64,000 bases of DNA. It comes from Acidobacteriota bacterium (lineage in GTDB: Bacteria > Acidobacteriota > Terriglobia > Acidiferrales > UBA7541). Below, one piece after another: positions 49,391 to 58,610 of the stretch. The notes under the pieces were generated by a model that made no database searches, was not told the DNA's origin, and saw only the letters and a program-made list of their open reading frames with translations. Made by a program: the position numbers and the translations under genes. Numbering within the stretch: the stretch's first letter is position 1; every line of letters starts with the position of its first letter. The DNA is taken from NCBI GenBank assembly GCA_013289855.1, contig JABCZD010000004.1:464045-528044 (forward strand). Reading direction: 5' to 3'.

Positions 49391-51427
49391 TTGCACGTTA
49401 GACGCAGCGGTTTCCTGTTCGTGGTGTCGTGTGCGCTGGCGTATTTTCTAGCGCCGTGCAGCGACGTGGCGCGGGCGTTGCCGCAAGAGGCGAAGCCGCC
49501 GGCGCCGATCTCTGCGGAAAAATCCGCGGAGGCTGGGGCGCCGCAAGTGCCGGCGCGGCTGGAGCTACTGGAAACGCATTACCGTTTTGAAGAGGATGGA
49601 TCGAGCCGCAAAGAAGTCCACACCATCGTGAAAATCAATTCCGAACTTGGGGTGCGGCAATTCGCACACCTCAATTTCGAATTCAATCAAGCGTTTGAAA
49701 GCGTGGAGATTCCGCTGGTGCGGGTGACGCATTCAAGCGGAGGCACGGCGGACGTCCTGCCGAGCGCGATTACCGATAATCCAAATCCTGCGGTGGCGAA
49801 GGCGCCCGCGTATCAAGATGTGCGCGTAAAATCAGTGCGGATTCTGGGGTTGGAACCGAGCGATACGCTGGAATACCGCGTGATCACGACGACTTCACAC
49901 AGTCCTCTGGCGCCAGATTTCTGGCTGGCGCACTCCTTTGACCGCAGCGGAGTGGTTGGCAAGGAGATTTTCGAGCTGGATTTGCCGGCGTCGCGGCACG
50001 TGGCAATACGCATCAATCAGGCGACTTCGCCCACTTCCAGCAATACGAACGATAGTAGTCATCCCGGACGAGAGATCTATTTGTGGGTGCGTGACGCGAA
50101 GGCGAACGAAAGTCTAAAGGCGCCGTCCGACGCAGACAAAGCGGATATCGCGCTCAGCACCTTTGCGACGTGGGAGAAGCTTTCCGCGCGGCTGGCGGAT
50201 TTGCTGCAACCCGCGCGCGCGGACTCCGGCGGATGGGTGATCGCCGCCGAAGTTTCCAAAAAAGGCGATGAACTTGCGGGTGCAGCTAAAGATCCGGAAG
50301 AAAAGATCGTGGCAATTTACGACTTCGTGGCTGCGAAAATCACCACGGTGGACCTGCCGCTGGGAGCGACGGGATTCCACACGCGAACTGATTCGGAAAT
50401 ACTGGCGTCTGGTTATGGCACGGCGGAAGACAAATTCAAATTATTCGCCGCGCTGGCACGGCCATTCAGCTATCCGGCATCGGCCTATCTGGCGGGCGCG
50501 CCGGATTCCGCCGAGAAGGAGCTCCCCTATCCGTCGATGTTCACGAAGCTGCTGACGGCTGTGAGCATCGAAGGCAAAACCAAGTGCTGTGGGGGCAAGA
50601 GTGTGTGGCTGGACCTCGGCGCCGAGGTCGCCCCGTTTGGCCTGATTTCGGCGGCGTATCGGGGCAAACCGGCGTTTGCGCTGGACAACTTGCCACCCGA
50701 CGATCTGGCTCTTCCCTATTGGCCAACTGTTCCGATGGAGTTGCCGTTCGCGGCGTCGCAGAAGGTAAGCGTCGACGCGACGCTGGCGGTGGATGGCAAA
50801 CTCACCGCCAAAGTGAAATATGTGATGCGCGGCGACAATGAACTTTTGTTGCGGCTGGCATTTCATCAAGCGCCGCGTGAAAAATGGAGCGAGGTGGCGC
50901 AACTGCTCTCGCTGTCGGACGGGTTCCGCGGAAAGATTACGCGCGTCTCGGCGTCCGATCCCTTCGACACGCACGACCCATTTACCGTGGAGTACGAAAT
51001 AGCGCAGCCGAAATTTGCGGATTGGTCGAAGAAGACGGTGCGCATTCCGGCGTTGCTGCCGGTGTTTGCGTTGCCGGATCCGCCGGCGCTGGCGAGTGCG
51101 CCGATCGAACTGGGCACGCCCCTGGAAGTAGAGACGCAGGCTACGCTGCATCTGCCGGAGGGGTTTACGGCGCTGGCTCCGATTGGAAGTTCGGTGGCGC
51201 GGGACTATGCTACGTTTTCGTCGAAGTACGCGGAGGTTGCGGACGCTGGCAAAGGGCTTACTTTGACGGCTTCGCGGCATATTAATTTTATTGCACGGGA
51301 ATTGCCGGCGGCGCGTGGGGTGGATTATCGGGCGTTTTTGCGGGCGGTGCAGAATGATGAGGCGCAGGCGTTTGTGATTACCGCGCCGGCTGGGACGGCC
51401 GCAAAACCCCTCGCGACTAAGCCGTAG
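49391..51427 (+). CDS. exported DUF3857 / transglutaminase-like protein, probably non-catalytic
   Basis: 678 residues with a hydrophobic N-terminal signal (RSGFLFVVSCALAYFLAPCSDVARA). DUF3857 occupies about 60-220 (ETHYRFEEDGSSRKEVHTIVKIN; GLEPSDTLEYRV). The transglutaminase-like part (about 300-370) reads ASGYGTAEDKFKLFAALA where active members have GDCKDKA, so the nucleophilic Cys is missing. The C-terminal part is beta-rich. Start TTG 49391 has GAGG 9 nt upstream. In Bacteroidota and Acidobacteriota such proteins are common near peptidases, but their role is unknown. Confidence 0.75.
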   Translation: MHVRRSGFLFVVSCALAYFLAPCSDVARALPQEAKPPAPISAEKSAEAGAPQVPARLELLETHYRFEEDGSSRKEVHTIVKINSELGVRQFAHLNFEFNQAFESVEIPLVRVTHSSGGTADVLPSAITDNPNPAVAKAPAYQDVRVKSVRILGLEPSDTLEYRVITTTSHSPLAPDFWLAHSFDRSGVVGKEIFELDLPASRHVAIRINQATSPTSSNTNDSSHPGREIYLWVRDAKANESLKAPSDADKADIALSTFATWEKLSARLADLLQPARADSGGWVIAAEVSKKGDELAGAAKDPEEKIVAIYDFVAAKITTVDLPLGATGFHTRTDSEILASGYGTAEDKFKLFAALARPFSYPASAYLAGAPDSAEKELPYPSMFTKLLTAVSIEGKTKCCGGKSVWLDLGAEVAPFGLISAAYRGKPAFALDNLPPDDLALPYWPTVPMELPFAASQKVSVDATLAVDGKLTAKVKYVMRGDNELLLRLAFHQAPREKWSEVAQLLSLSDGFRGKITRVSASDPFDTHDPFTVEYEIAQPKFADWSKKTVRIPALLPVFALPDPPALASAPIELGTPLEVETQATLHLPEGFTALAPIGSSVARDYATFSSKYAEVADAGKGLTLTASRHINFIARELPAARGVDYRAFLRAVQNDEAQAFVITAPAGTAAKPLATKP

Positions 51428-51445
51428 ACCGGGAACATTTGAGTG

Positions 51446-51491
51446 CTGCGGAAAAAGCCGCAGGGCTCAACTGCAAGCGCCCTGCGCTACA
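51446..51491 (+). repeat. two small REP-like hairpins
   Basis: CTGCGG-aaaaag-CCGCAG overlaps a second stem CAGGGC/GCCCTG followed by CGCTACAG, a variant of the CGCTACAAA flank. Just after the DUF3857 gene. Confidence 0.5.
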
Positions 51492-51531
51492 GTTCGGGGC
51501 CTAGCGGATCGATTGGTGGAATAGGAAAGGT

Positions 51532-51557
51532 GCACAGGCAGGAGTGCCTGTGCCACG
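51532..51557 (+). repeat. REP-like palindrome, GCACAGGCA stem
   Basis: GCACAGGCA-ggag-TGCCTGTGC followed by CACG; same stem as the pair at 17444. It abuts the end of frr. Confidence 0.7.
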
Positions 51558-51563
51558 TAACCG

Positions 51564-52136
51564 CTAGCCGCCCATTATTTCGCGTTCTTTGATAGCGCTT
51601 TGGTCTTCGATTTTTTTGGTTTCGGCGTGGGAGATTTTTTCCAGTTCATCCAGGGCGCGTTTTTTTTCGTCTTCGCTGATCTTTTTTTCCTTTTCCAATT
51701 TCTCGATCGCTTCTTTGCTGTCGCGGCGAACGTTGCGAACGGCGGTGCGGTGATTTTCCAGCATTTTGTGGAGGAGCTTGACCATGTCTTTGCGGCGTTC
51801 TTCAGTCGGCGAAGGAATGGGCACGCGGACGACTTTGCCGTCGTTGGTGGGATTCAGGCCCAGGTCGGCGGTACGGATGGCTTTGTCGATCATGGCTACG
51901 GCGCTGGCGTCCCACGGGGCGATGACCAACATGGTGGCGTCCGGAACGGTGACCGTGCCGAGTTGATTTACGGGCATGGGGGTGCCGTGATAATCGACGC
52001 GAACGTTATCCAGCAGCATGGCGTTGGCGCGGCCGGTGCGCAGCGAAGTGGTTTCTTTGCGGAAGTCATCTACGGCTTTTTCCATGCGCGTGCGCGCGGC
52101 CGCGATGGCATCTTTCGTTGTTGCGATGGTCGTCAT
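51564..52136 (-). CDS. frr: ribosome recycling factor
   Basis: 190 residues, tRNA-shaped factor splitting post-termination ribosomes with EF-G. Motifs SLRTGRANAMLLDNVRVDYHGTPMPVNQLGTVTVPD, VPIPSPTEERRKDMVKLLHK and a coiled-coil Lys/Glu C-terminus. Last gene after pyrH. Confidence 0.97.
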   Translation of the reverse strand: MTTIATTKDAIAAARTRMEKAVDDFRKETTSLRTGRANAMLLDNVRVDYHGTPMPVNQLGTVTVPDATMLVIAPWDASAVAMIDKAIRTADLGLNPTNDGKVVRVPIPSPTEERRKDMVKLLHKMLENHRTAVRNVRRDSKEAIEKLEKEKKISEDEKKRALDELEKISHAETKKIEDQSAIKEREIMGG

Positions 52137-52193
52137 TTCATCCTCAGAGTATCAACTGTGATGTTGCAAGAACTCGTTCCGCCCTCAAAAATC

Positions 52194-52219
52194 GCACAGC
52201 CAGGATTGGCTGTGCCACT
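52194..52219 (-). repeat. REP-like palindrome, GCACAGCCA stem
   Basis: GCACAGCCA-ggat-TGGCTGTGC followed by CACTGG, between pyrH and frr. Confidence 0.7.
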
Positions 52220-52243
52220 GGTTCTTTTACTAGGCCCCCTTTT

Positions 52244-53038
52244 CTAGGCTGGTGTGACTTTGGAGCCGACGCGTTCGCCGAGCACCACGCGCAGTAAATT
52301 GCCTTTGGGAATCATGTTAAAGACCACGATGGGCATGCCGTTGTCCATGCATAGGGAAATCGCGGTGGAATCCATCACCTTGAGATTCTGGTGCAGAACG
52401 TCGCGATAAGTAATGCCCTCGAAAAGTTTGGCGCTGGCCACCTGCTCGGGGTCGGCATCGTAAATGCCGTCGACGCGAGTGGCTTTCAAGATGACGTCGG
52501 CCTTGATTTCCATGGCGCGCAGGGCGCCGGCGGTGTCCGTAGAGAAATACGGGTTGCCGGTGCCGGCGGCAAAAATAATCACGCGGCCTTTTTCAAGGTG
52601 GCGGATGGCGCGGCGGCGGATGAAGGGTTCGGAAATTTGCTGCATGGCGATGGCGCTGAGAACGCGGGTGAACACGCCGGCCTTTTCGAGGGAATCCTGC
52701 AAGGCTAAAGCGTTGATCACCGTGGCCAGCATGCCCATGTAGTCGCCGGTGGCGCGATCGATCTCGAAGCCTTTTTGGCGGGCGCCACGGAAGATGTTGC
52801 CGCCGCCGACCATGATGGCGACTTCCACTCCTAGTTCATGGACTTCTTTTACTTCGTCGGCGATTTCGCGGATGGTGTCGCCGTGGATGCCGAATCCTTG
52901 CGGGCCCTGGAAGGATTCGCCGGAAAGTTTTAACAGCACGCGCTGGTAAACAGGTTTGCCGTTTTTTGTGAGTTCGGCTTTGCCGTTTTTCGCAGCTTTG
53001 GTCTTGCTGGTTTTCTTGGGGGACTTCGTCGCTGCCAT
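52244..53038 (-). CDS. pyrH: UMP kinase with basic N-terminal extension
   Basis: Hexameric amino-acid-kinase-fold enzyme phosphorylating UMP; 264 residues from ATG 53038, which has GGAG 5 nt upstream. About 25 extra Lys/Thr-rich residues precede the core [12 protein letters not shown]. Other motifs: [49 protein letters not shown] and [19 protein letters not shown]. Confidence 0.96.
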   Translation of the reverse strand: MAATKSPKKTSKTKAAKNGKAELTKNGKPVYQRVLLKLSGESFQGPQGFGIHGDTIREIADEVKEVHELGVEVAIMVGGGNIFRGARQKGFEIDRATGDYMGMLATVINALALQDSLEKAGVFTRVLSAIAMQQISEPFIRRRAIRHLEKGRVIIFAAGTGNPYFSTDTAGALRAMEIKADVILKATRVDGIYDADPEQVASAKLFEGITYRDVLHQNLKVMDSTAISLCMDNGMPIVVFNMIPKGNLLRVVLGERVGSKVTPA

Positions 53039-53149
53039 AGTTCTCCGATTTGCGGTTCGCAAAGCTTCGGAATTGTAACAAACAAAACGGGCTTGCGCCT
53101 ATGGGGTGACGGCGGGAAAAGATTAGGGGAAACGGATCATGCGGCGGAT

Positions 53150-53177
53150 GCGGCCCTCACGGGCTGCGCTACAAAAG
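53150..53177 (+). repeat. REP-like hairpin, GCGGCCC stem
   Basis: GCGGCCC-tcac-GGGCTGC followed by GCTACAAAAG, in the tsf-pyrH gap. Confidence 0.6.
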
Positions 53178-53198
53178 AAAATCTTGGAGGAACATAAG

Positions 53199-53229
53199 AA
53201 AAATGGCTCCGGTTGGCAGAGCCATTTTT
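53199..53229. terminator. intrinsic terminator between tsf and pyrH
   Basis: AAATGGCTC (53201-53209) pairs with GAGCCATTT (53219-53227), flanked by A-runs and T-runs so that it works in either direction. On minus it lies after tsf, so it may reduce read-through into pyrH-frr. Confidence 0.75.
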
Positions 53230-53260
53230 GCGATTCATTGATGTTGAGGATCTTGAGCAG

Positions 53261-53285
53261 GCCGGACTAAAGTCCGGCGCCTACA
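53261..53285 (-). repeat. REP-like palindrome, GCCGGAC stem
   Basis: GCCGGAC-taaa-GTCCGGC followed by GCCTACA. Identical stem and loop to the second half of 28995-29063, about 24 kb away. It abuts the tsf stop. Confidence 0.75.
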
Positions 53286-53291
53286 TGAACC

Positions 53292-53957
53292 CTAGGCCGC
53301 GGGAGTGGTCGGTTCGGTGGAGGCGGTGCTGACTTCACCTACTTTGAAGCGGACGAAGCGGCGGATGGCGATGTTTTCGCCGAGTTTGGCGATGGCTTGA
53401 GCAATCATTTCGCCGATGGTGACGCTTTCGTCCTTGATGTAGTGCTGCTCGTAGAGGCAATTTTCTTCGTAGAACTTTTCCATTTTGCCGGTGGTGATTT
53501 TCTCGACCACGGCTTCCGGTTTGCCTGTCGCTAACGCCTGCGCTTTGTAAATCTCGCGTTCCTTCTCAAGCATTTCGGGCGTGACTTCTTCGCGGCGCAC
53601 GTAGCGCGGGTCGAGCGCGGCGATGTGCATGGCAATATCGTGCGAAAGCTGCTGGAAGGCGTCGGTGCGCGCCACGAAGTCGGACTCGCAATTGATCTCC
53701 ACCAGCACGCCAATTTTACCGCCGGCGTGAATGTAGCTGCCGACAAGTCCTTCGGTGGCTTCGCGCGTGGCTTTCTTGGCCGCGGCGGCTTGACCTTTTT
53801 TGCGCAGGACGCTGATGGCTTTCTCGAGATCGCCGTTGGCTTCGACAAGGGCGGCGCGGCAGTCCGCAAAGCCAGCGTTGGTACGTTCGCGCAACTCTTT
53901 CACGAGCTGGGCGGGAATATTCACGGGACCTTTGTCTGGAGCGGGTTGTGTACTCAT
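53292..53957 (-). CDS. tsf: elongation factor Ts
   Basis: Nucleotide-exchange factor for EF-Tu, 221 residues from ATG 53957. UBA-like start [37 protein letters not shown], then the core [35 protein letters not shown] with its TDF-type motif. Only one core subdomain, so the short form. Confidence 0.96.
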   Translation of the reverse strand: MSTQPAPDKGPVNIPAQLVKELRERTNAGFADCRAALVEANGDLEKAISVLRKKGQAAAAKKATREATEGLVGSYIHAGGKIGVLVEINCESDFVARTDAFQQLSHDIAMHIAALDPRYVRREEVTPEMLEKEREIYKAQALATGKPEAVVEKITTGKMEKFYEENCLYEQHYIKDESVTIGEMIAQAIAKLGENIAIRRFVRFKVGEVSTASTEPTTPAA

Positions 53958-54023
53958 GCTTTCGTCTCTTCTCTTCTGGGCGATTTTTAATAAATTCTTT
54001 CGGGCAGAGGTTCTAAGTACAAA

Positions 54024-54062
54024 TCGGCCCGGCGCTGTGAAAACCACCGAGCGCCGGGCCGA
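54024..54062 (-). terminator. 13-bp GC-rich hairpin between rpsB and tsf
   Basis: TCGGCCCGGCGCT pairs perfectly with AGCGCCGGGCCGA around a 13-nt loop; on minus it is followed by TTTG only. Probably a partial terminator or attenuator separating rpsB from tsf. Confidence 0.6.
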
Positions 54063-54089
54063 CAGGATGCTTGCTCCGACGCGTTCTGA

Positions 54090-55001
54090 TTAGTGTGCGG
54101 CTTCGGCCGGCGGAACCGTCTCTGGAACGGCGGCTGCTTCGCTGGCTTCGGCGGGAGGCTCGACCGGAATGTCGGCGGGCAATTCCACGACGCCCTCGAC
54201 GAAGTCGCCTTCCTGCTTTTCGTACTGCTCGTAGGCGCTGGTGTCGACGTATTCGACGCCATCAACCAAGGCTTGATCGGCGGCCGCTTTTTGATCCGCG
54301 ACCTGCGATTGCTGATAGGTATTGTGACCTTCGAGCACGGATTCCGAAATCTTCGAGGTGAACAGGCGGATGGCGCGCAACGCGTCATCGTTGCCGGGGA
54401 TGATCCAGTCCACCACATCGGGATCGCAGTTGGTGTCGACGACGGAAACAACCGGAACGCCCATGCGACGGGCTTCTTTCACGGCGATTTCTTCCGCGTT
54501 GGAATCGATGACGAACATGGCGTCAGGAAGCGAAGCCATATTCTCGATGCCCTCGAGGTTCTGGTTCAAATGCTTCATTTCGCGGCCGAGGCGCGCTTTT
54601 TCTTTCTTCGAAAGGTCGTTGATGCGTCCATCTTCGTGCATGGCCTTGAGGAGTTTCAGGCGCTTGATGGACTTTTGCAGCGTGGCCCAGTTCGTCAGCG
54701 TACCGCCCAGCCAGCGGTGATTCACGAAAAATGCACCGCAGCGCTTGGCTTCTTCCGCCACCGCTTCTTGCGCTTGCCGTTTGGTGCCGACGAAAAGTAC
54801 CGTTCTGCCCTGCGCGGACAGATCGTTCACGAAGCGACTGGCTTCGCGAAACATTTTCAAAGTTTTTTGCAGATCGATGATGTGAATGCCGTTGCGCTCC
54901 CCGAAGATATATTCCTTCATCTTGGGATTCCAGCGACGGGTCTGGTGGCCAAAGTGAACTCCGGCCTCCAGCAACTCTTTCATGGTGATTTCTACTGCCA
55001 A
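54090..55001 (-). CDS. rpsB: 30S ribosomal protein S2
   Basis: 303 residues from TTG 55001, which has a near-perfect AAGGAGG 5 nt upstream and gives [23 protein letters not shown] 54983 is too far from that site. Core [24 protein letters not shown] and [13 protein letters not shown]. The C-terminal ~60 residues are acidic and Pro/Ala-rich ([21 protein letters not shown]), beyond the usual end. Confidence 0.95.
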   Translation of the reverse strand: MAVEITMKELLEAGVHFGHQTRRWNPKMKEYIFGERNGIHIIDLQKTLKMFREASRFVNDLSAQGRTVLFVGTKRQAQEAVAEEAKRCGAFFVNHRWLGGTLTNWATLQKSIKRLKLLKAMHEDGRINDLSKKEKARLGREMKHLNQNLEGIENMASLPDAMFVIDSNAEEIAVKEARRMGVPVVSVVDTNCDPDVVDWIIPGNDDALRAIRLFTSKISESVLEGHNTYQQSQVADQKAAADQALVDGVEYVDTSAYEQYEKQEGDFVEGVVELPADIPVEPPAEASEAAAVPETVPPAEAAH

Positions 55002-55241
55002 GTTTCCTCCTTTAAGGATAGCTGCTTGCATCAGCGCGTTGGCGAGGTTGCCGAATACCGGCGGTCAACCTTGCGCGTGCTGAAGAACAACCTTTTGCCG
55101 GCTCCTTGCCGGCCGTGATCTCAGCGGACTCGCTTGCGCGAATCCGCTGGAGCCCAGATGACGCGTTCCTTTAAGATCGCGCCAAAACTCTTGCAACAAA
55201 ACTTTGCAGCAAAACTCTGCAGCAACTCCAACCACCAGCGA
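55002..55241. other. rpsI-rpsB intergenic region
   Basis: No gene. Contains CAGCGGA/TCCGCTG and GCCGGC repeat hairpins, but no T-tract and no clear promoter. Confidence 0.4.
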
Positions 55242-55661
55242 TTAGCGCTTGGTGAACTGGAAGCGCTTGCGTGCGCCCTTTTGTCCGTACTTCTTGCGCT
55301 CTTTCATGCGCGAATCGCGCGTAAGAAAACCGTTGGTGCGCAGCGCGGGGCGAAGTTCCGGGTTGTAACGCGAAATGGCGCGCGAAAGACCCATGCGAAC
55401 CGCTCCAGCCTGCCCGCCGACGCCGCCGCCGTGCGTGGTGCACATCACGTCGACCTGGTCCGCCAAGCTGGTGAACTTGAGCGGCTCAGTGGCGTCATGC
55501 TTCCACGCGTGATTCGGGAAATACTGTTCCGCGGTGCGGCCGTTGACGGTGAATTTGCCGCTGCCGGCGCGCAGAAACACTCGGGCGACGGATTCCTTGC
55601 GGCGTCCCGTGCCCATGATCCAAACTTTTGTGCCCGATAGGGGCGAAGCGATCGAACTCAA
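55242..55661 (-). CDS. rpsI: 30S ribosomal protein S9
   Basis: 139 residues from TTG 55661, preceded by GAGGAGG 5 nt upstream; ATG 55616 (MGTGRRKESVARV) lacks a ribosome binding site. Core SVARVFLRAGSGKFTVNGR and the C-terminal RKKYGQKGARKRFQFTKR whose last Arg/Lys reach the P-site tRNA. Confidence 0.94.
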   Translation of the reverse strand: MSSIASPLSGTKVWIMGTGRRKESVARVFLRAGSGKFTVNGRTAEQYFPNHAWKHDATEPLKFTSLADQVDVMCTTHGGGVGGQAGAVRMGLSRAISRYNPELRPALRTNGFLTRDSRMKERKKYGQKGARKRFQFTKR

Positions 55662-55899
55662 CGTTCCTCCTCGAAAATCCTGACGCAAAATCTTGTGGTG
55701 ACCGGCTTCTCGCGCATCGGAATTTCGTCCGAGGCAGCGAGGGCGACGCGCCGTTGCGCGCAGCCACAAAACTTATGGAAGTGCCTGGGAGACTGGAATA
55801 CTGCAGGCTGTAACACCCACCAGAACAACAATCCCCACTGCTACCACTTGCCGGGCCGCTGCGCCTGTTCCTGATGCGCAGACGGACTCGGCGGAAAAT

Positions 55900-56349
55900 C
55901 TACATCGTTACGGGTTGCGGCTTCTGACCAGCGTGCCGCGCAAGCCCCGCGGCATCGCGATAGATGCGCAATTTTTTGGCGCGACGCGCACGCAACTTGT
56001 TCTTGGGCAGCATGCCCAGCACCGCTTCGCGAATCATCCAGTCCGCTTTGATGGGGCGGAGACGCTTGGCCGGGACTTCTTTGAGTCCGCCGGGATACCC
56101 GCTGTGCGAGTAATACATTTTCTGCTCGACTTTATTGCCGGTCATGCGCATTTTGTCGGCGTTGATGACCACCACGTGATCACCGGAATCCAAGTATGGC
56201 GTAACACTCGGCTTGTCCTTGCCCATCAACATGCGCGCGACTTTGGTCGCCAGGCGACCCAATACCACGTTCGTGGCATCCACCACGAACCAATCCGCGC
56301 CGACCTTCAGCGCCTCAGCTTCCGCTCCCTTGGCTACGTACGTCCTCAT
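55900..56349 (-). CDS. rplM: 50S ribosomal protein L13
   Basis: 149 residues from ATG 56349 (MRTYVAKGAEAEALKVGADWFVVDATNVVLGRLATKVA). SGDHVVVINADKMRMTGNKVEQKMYYSHSGYPGGLKEV and MLPKNKLRARRAKKLRIY confirm it. Paired with rpsI downstream, although 238 nt separate them. Confidence 0.96.
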   Translation of the reverse strand: MRTYVAKGAEAEALKVGADWFVVDATNVVLGRLATKVARMLMGKDKPSVTPYLDSGDHVVVINADKMRMTGNKVEQKMYYSHSGYPGGLKEVPAKRLRPIKADWMIREAVLGMLPKNKLRARRAKKLRIYRDAAGLARHAGQKPQPVTM

Positions 56350-56387
56350 TGCAACGGTCACACCTTTCCCTGTAGAGACAAACTGCA

Positions 56388-56416
56388 ATCTTAGGGCAGG
56401 CTCGCGTTCTTGTCAA
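56388..56416 (-). promoter_or_regulatory. sigma70 promoter of rplM-rpsI
   Basis: Read on minus: TTGACA (56416-56411), 17-nt spacer, TAAGAT (56393-56388). Leader of about 30 nt before the rplM ATG. Confidence 0.75.
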
Positions 56417-56582
56417 CGGAGATTGCCCGAGGGATGGGACTGCTCACGCGCGGCGGCTCGCTGATGCGATCACGAGTCCCAAGCCGGGTCATAATTCTGC
56501 AACAAAATATTTACAATTTCTAATCCGCTTCGCGCTGAATTTCGTATACACAATCGAAGCGCATAACTTTGCAAAAATCTCG

Positions 56583-56611
56583 TTGACTACAGCGGGAAAG
56601 GCCAATATGTT
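56583..56611 (+). promoter_or_regulatory. possible sigma70 promoter of the 56742 gene
   Basis: TTGACT, 17-nt spacer, TATGTT. Predicts a leader of about 125 nt before a GGAG-preceded ATG at 56742. The rest of 56417-56741 shows no gene. Confidence 0.5.
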
Positions 56612-56741
56612 AACCGCGACCAGCGGCCAACGTGAAGGGTCCCCACCGCACGAACCGCTTTTAACTTTTAACGATGAGATTTGCTGGCAGTTTCCCTGTC
56701 CTCGAACGGGGAGAATGTTCGCTTTAAGTTAGGAGAACGGA

Positions 56742-58451
56742 ATGAAGCTCACCCATCCCAGTGTGAATGTCCTTAGAGGTTTGTCCGCATTCGTGATGTT
56801 CCTTTTCTTCGCCGGATTTGCCTCGGCGCAATCGAAGAAACCAAGTGCACCCGCTCCGGCGCCGAAAGCGGCACCTGCGGCGAAGCCGGCTGCAGCGCCA
56901 GCTGCTCACGCCCCCGCAGGCGGGGCGGCCGGTGGAGCACACCCGCCCGCCGCGGGCGCAACCGGCGGAACGCACCCCGCCACCACGGGCGGCACAACCG
57001 GGGCGCATCCTCCCACAGGCGCGACCGGCGCAACGCATTCCACCACAGGTGGAACGGGAGCGGCGGCGACACATGGCACGACCGGTTCAACAGCCGGACA
57101 CGGGACGGCGGGAGGGACAACAGGCGCAGCAGCGGGTCACGGCACGACCGGAGCAACGAACGCTGCGCACGCTGGCGCGGCTGGCGGAGCAGCCGGAGCG
57201 CACCCCGGCGCAGCAGTAGCACCACACAGTTTGGGAGCTGGCGCAGGACGTTCACCAGCAGTATCACGCACGGTGCAAACCAAGTCTGGCAATAACGTCG
57301 GAGTCGATAAGCGCGGCAATGTCCGCACGATCCAAGGCCACGGCATGACCATCAATCGCGGCGTGAACGGAAACCGTCGCGTGGTTACCGAGCGCAATGG
57401 GCAACGCTACGTCAGCACCGGGCGCGGCGGCGGCTACGCGCAGCGCCCGTACCGCACCTACGGCGGGCGTTCGTACTACCAACGCACCTACGTTTATGGC
57501 GGGCGCAGCTATGCGCGCGTATACGGCGGGTACGGCTACCGCGGCGGCTACTATTATCGTTACTATCCCACCTACTACTACCACCCCGCGTACTACGGAT
57601 GGGCTTATAACCCATGGGCGTCCCCGGTGGCCTACGGCTGGGGCTGGGGTGGCTCGCCCTGGTACGGCTACTATGGCGCATACTTTCAGCCGTATCCGGT
57701 TTATCCATACGCCTCTCTGTGGCTGGCGGACTACCTGATCGCGGCAAATTTGCAGGCCGCGTATGAGGCTGGACAAGCCGCCGGTGCCGCCGGCGGTTCG
57801 GCATCGGTGGAGGAACTAGGCGCATTGGCTTATGGCGGCGGATACGAAGCCGCCAGCGACACGGTTAGCGCCGTGAAGCTTACTCCCGAGCTGAAGCAGC
57901 TAATCGCTGACGAAGTGAAGGCGGAGATCGCTGCGGAGAAGACGGCCGCGGCTGCCGGAACCTCGACAACGGCAGCTCCGGCCGCCACCGGCGCCGACGA
58001 GACACCGGCAGCACTCGATCCCAACTTCAAGATCTTCGTGGTCTCCACGGATCTTGACGTCAGCACGGATGACGGCCAGGACTGCACGCTGAGCATCGGC
58101 GACGTAATCGAACGCGTCGACGCTGAACCTGGCTCCGACAATGGCGTTCATGTGAAAGTCCGCGCGGGCAAAGCGACGGATTGCAAGGTGGGCTCGAATC
58201 CTCAAGTCGATCTGAACGACCTGCAGGAAATGCACAACCACTTCCGCGAACAGGTTGACGCAGGCCTGGAAAACCTGGCCAAGAATGCGGGCAAGAATGG
58301 CTTGCCAGCAGCTCCGGACACGGGCACAACCGGCGGAGCGCCGCCAGCGCCGGATCCGACCGCCGCAGCTCAACTGCAACAACAACAGAAGGACGCCGAC
58401 CAGGCGGAAGCCGAAGCCAAGCAGGATGCGGGAGCGCCTCCGAAGAACTAA
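56742..58451 (+). CDS. secreted low-complexity protein (Ala/Gly/Thr/His-rich, then Tyr-rich)
   Basis: 569 residues, signal peptide ending FFAGFASAQ. Residues ~30-165 are iterations of GAT/GTTG/AHP/GHG motifs (GGTHPATTGGTTGAHP, GTTGSTAGHGTAGG). Then a basic patch around QTKSGNNVGVDKRGNVRTIQGHGMTINRG, a Gly/Tyr-rich stretch (YGGRSYYQRTYVYGGRSYARVYGGYGYRGG; YYYRYYPTYYYHPAYYGW), a helical segment, and a folded end with two Cys (DDGQDCTLSIGDVIERV, KATDCKVGSNPQVDL) that may form a disulfide. Glu/Gln-rich tail. Probably a cell-surface or matrix protein; family not recognised. Confidence 0.7.
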   Translation: MKLTHPSVNVLRGLSAFVMFLFFAGFASAQSKKPSAPAPAPKAAPAAKPAAAPAAHAPAGGAAGGAHPPAAGATGGTHPATTGGTTGAHPPTGATGATHSTTGGTGAAATHGTTGSTAGHGTAGGTTGAAAGHGTTGATNAAHAGAAGGAAGAHPGAAVAPHSLGAGAGRSPAVSRTVQTKSGNNVGVDKRGNVRTIQGHGMTINRGVNGNRRVVTERNGQRYVSTGRGGGYAQRPYRTYGGRSYYQRTYVYGGRSYARVYGGYGYRGGYYYRYYPTYYYHPAYYGWAYNPWASPVAYGWGWGGSPWYGYYGAYFQPYPVYPYASLWLADYLIAANLQAAYEAGQAAGAAGGSASVEELGALAYGGGYEAASDTVSAVKLTPELKQLIADEVKAEIAAEKTAAAAGTSTTAAPAATGADETPAALDPNFKIFVVSTDLDVSTDDGQDCTLSIGDVIERVDAEPGSDNGVHVKVRAGKATDCKVGSNPQVDLNDLQEMHNHFREQVDAGLENLAKNAGKNGLPAAPDTGTTGGAPPAPDPTAAAQLQQQQKDADQAEAEAKQDAGAPPKN

Positions 58452-58610
58452 GCGCAGCGGTTCAAGAACATCGTAAGGTCAGGATTGTGGGACGGTAGCG
58501 GCGAGAACGTCGCCACCCGTCCCGCTTCCGCAACATATGAAAAACCGCGCCGAGCCTGCGTCACGGCGCGAAATAGTTGATTAGATTGCTCTCCGAGGAG
58601 GTTTGTAATC

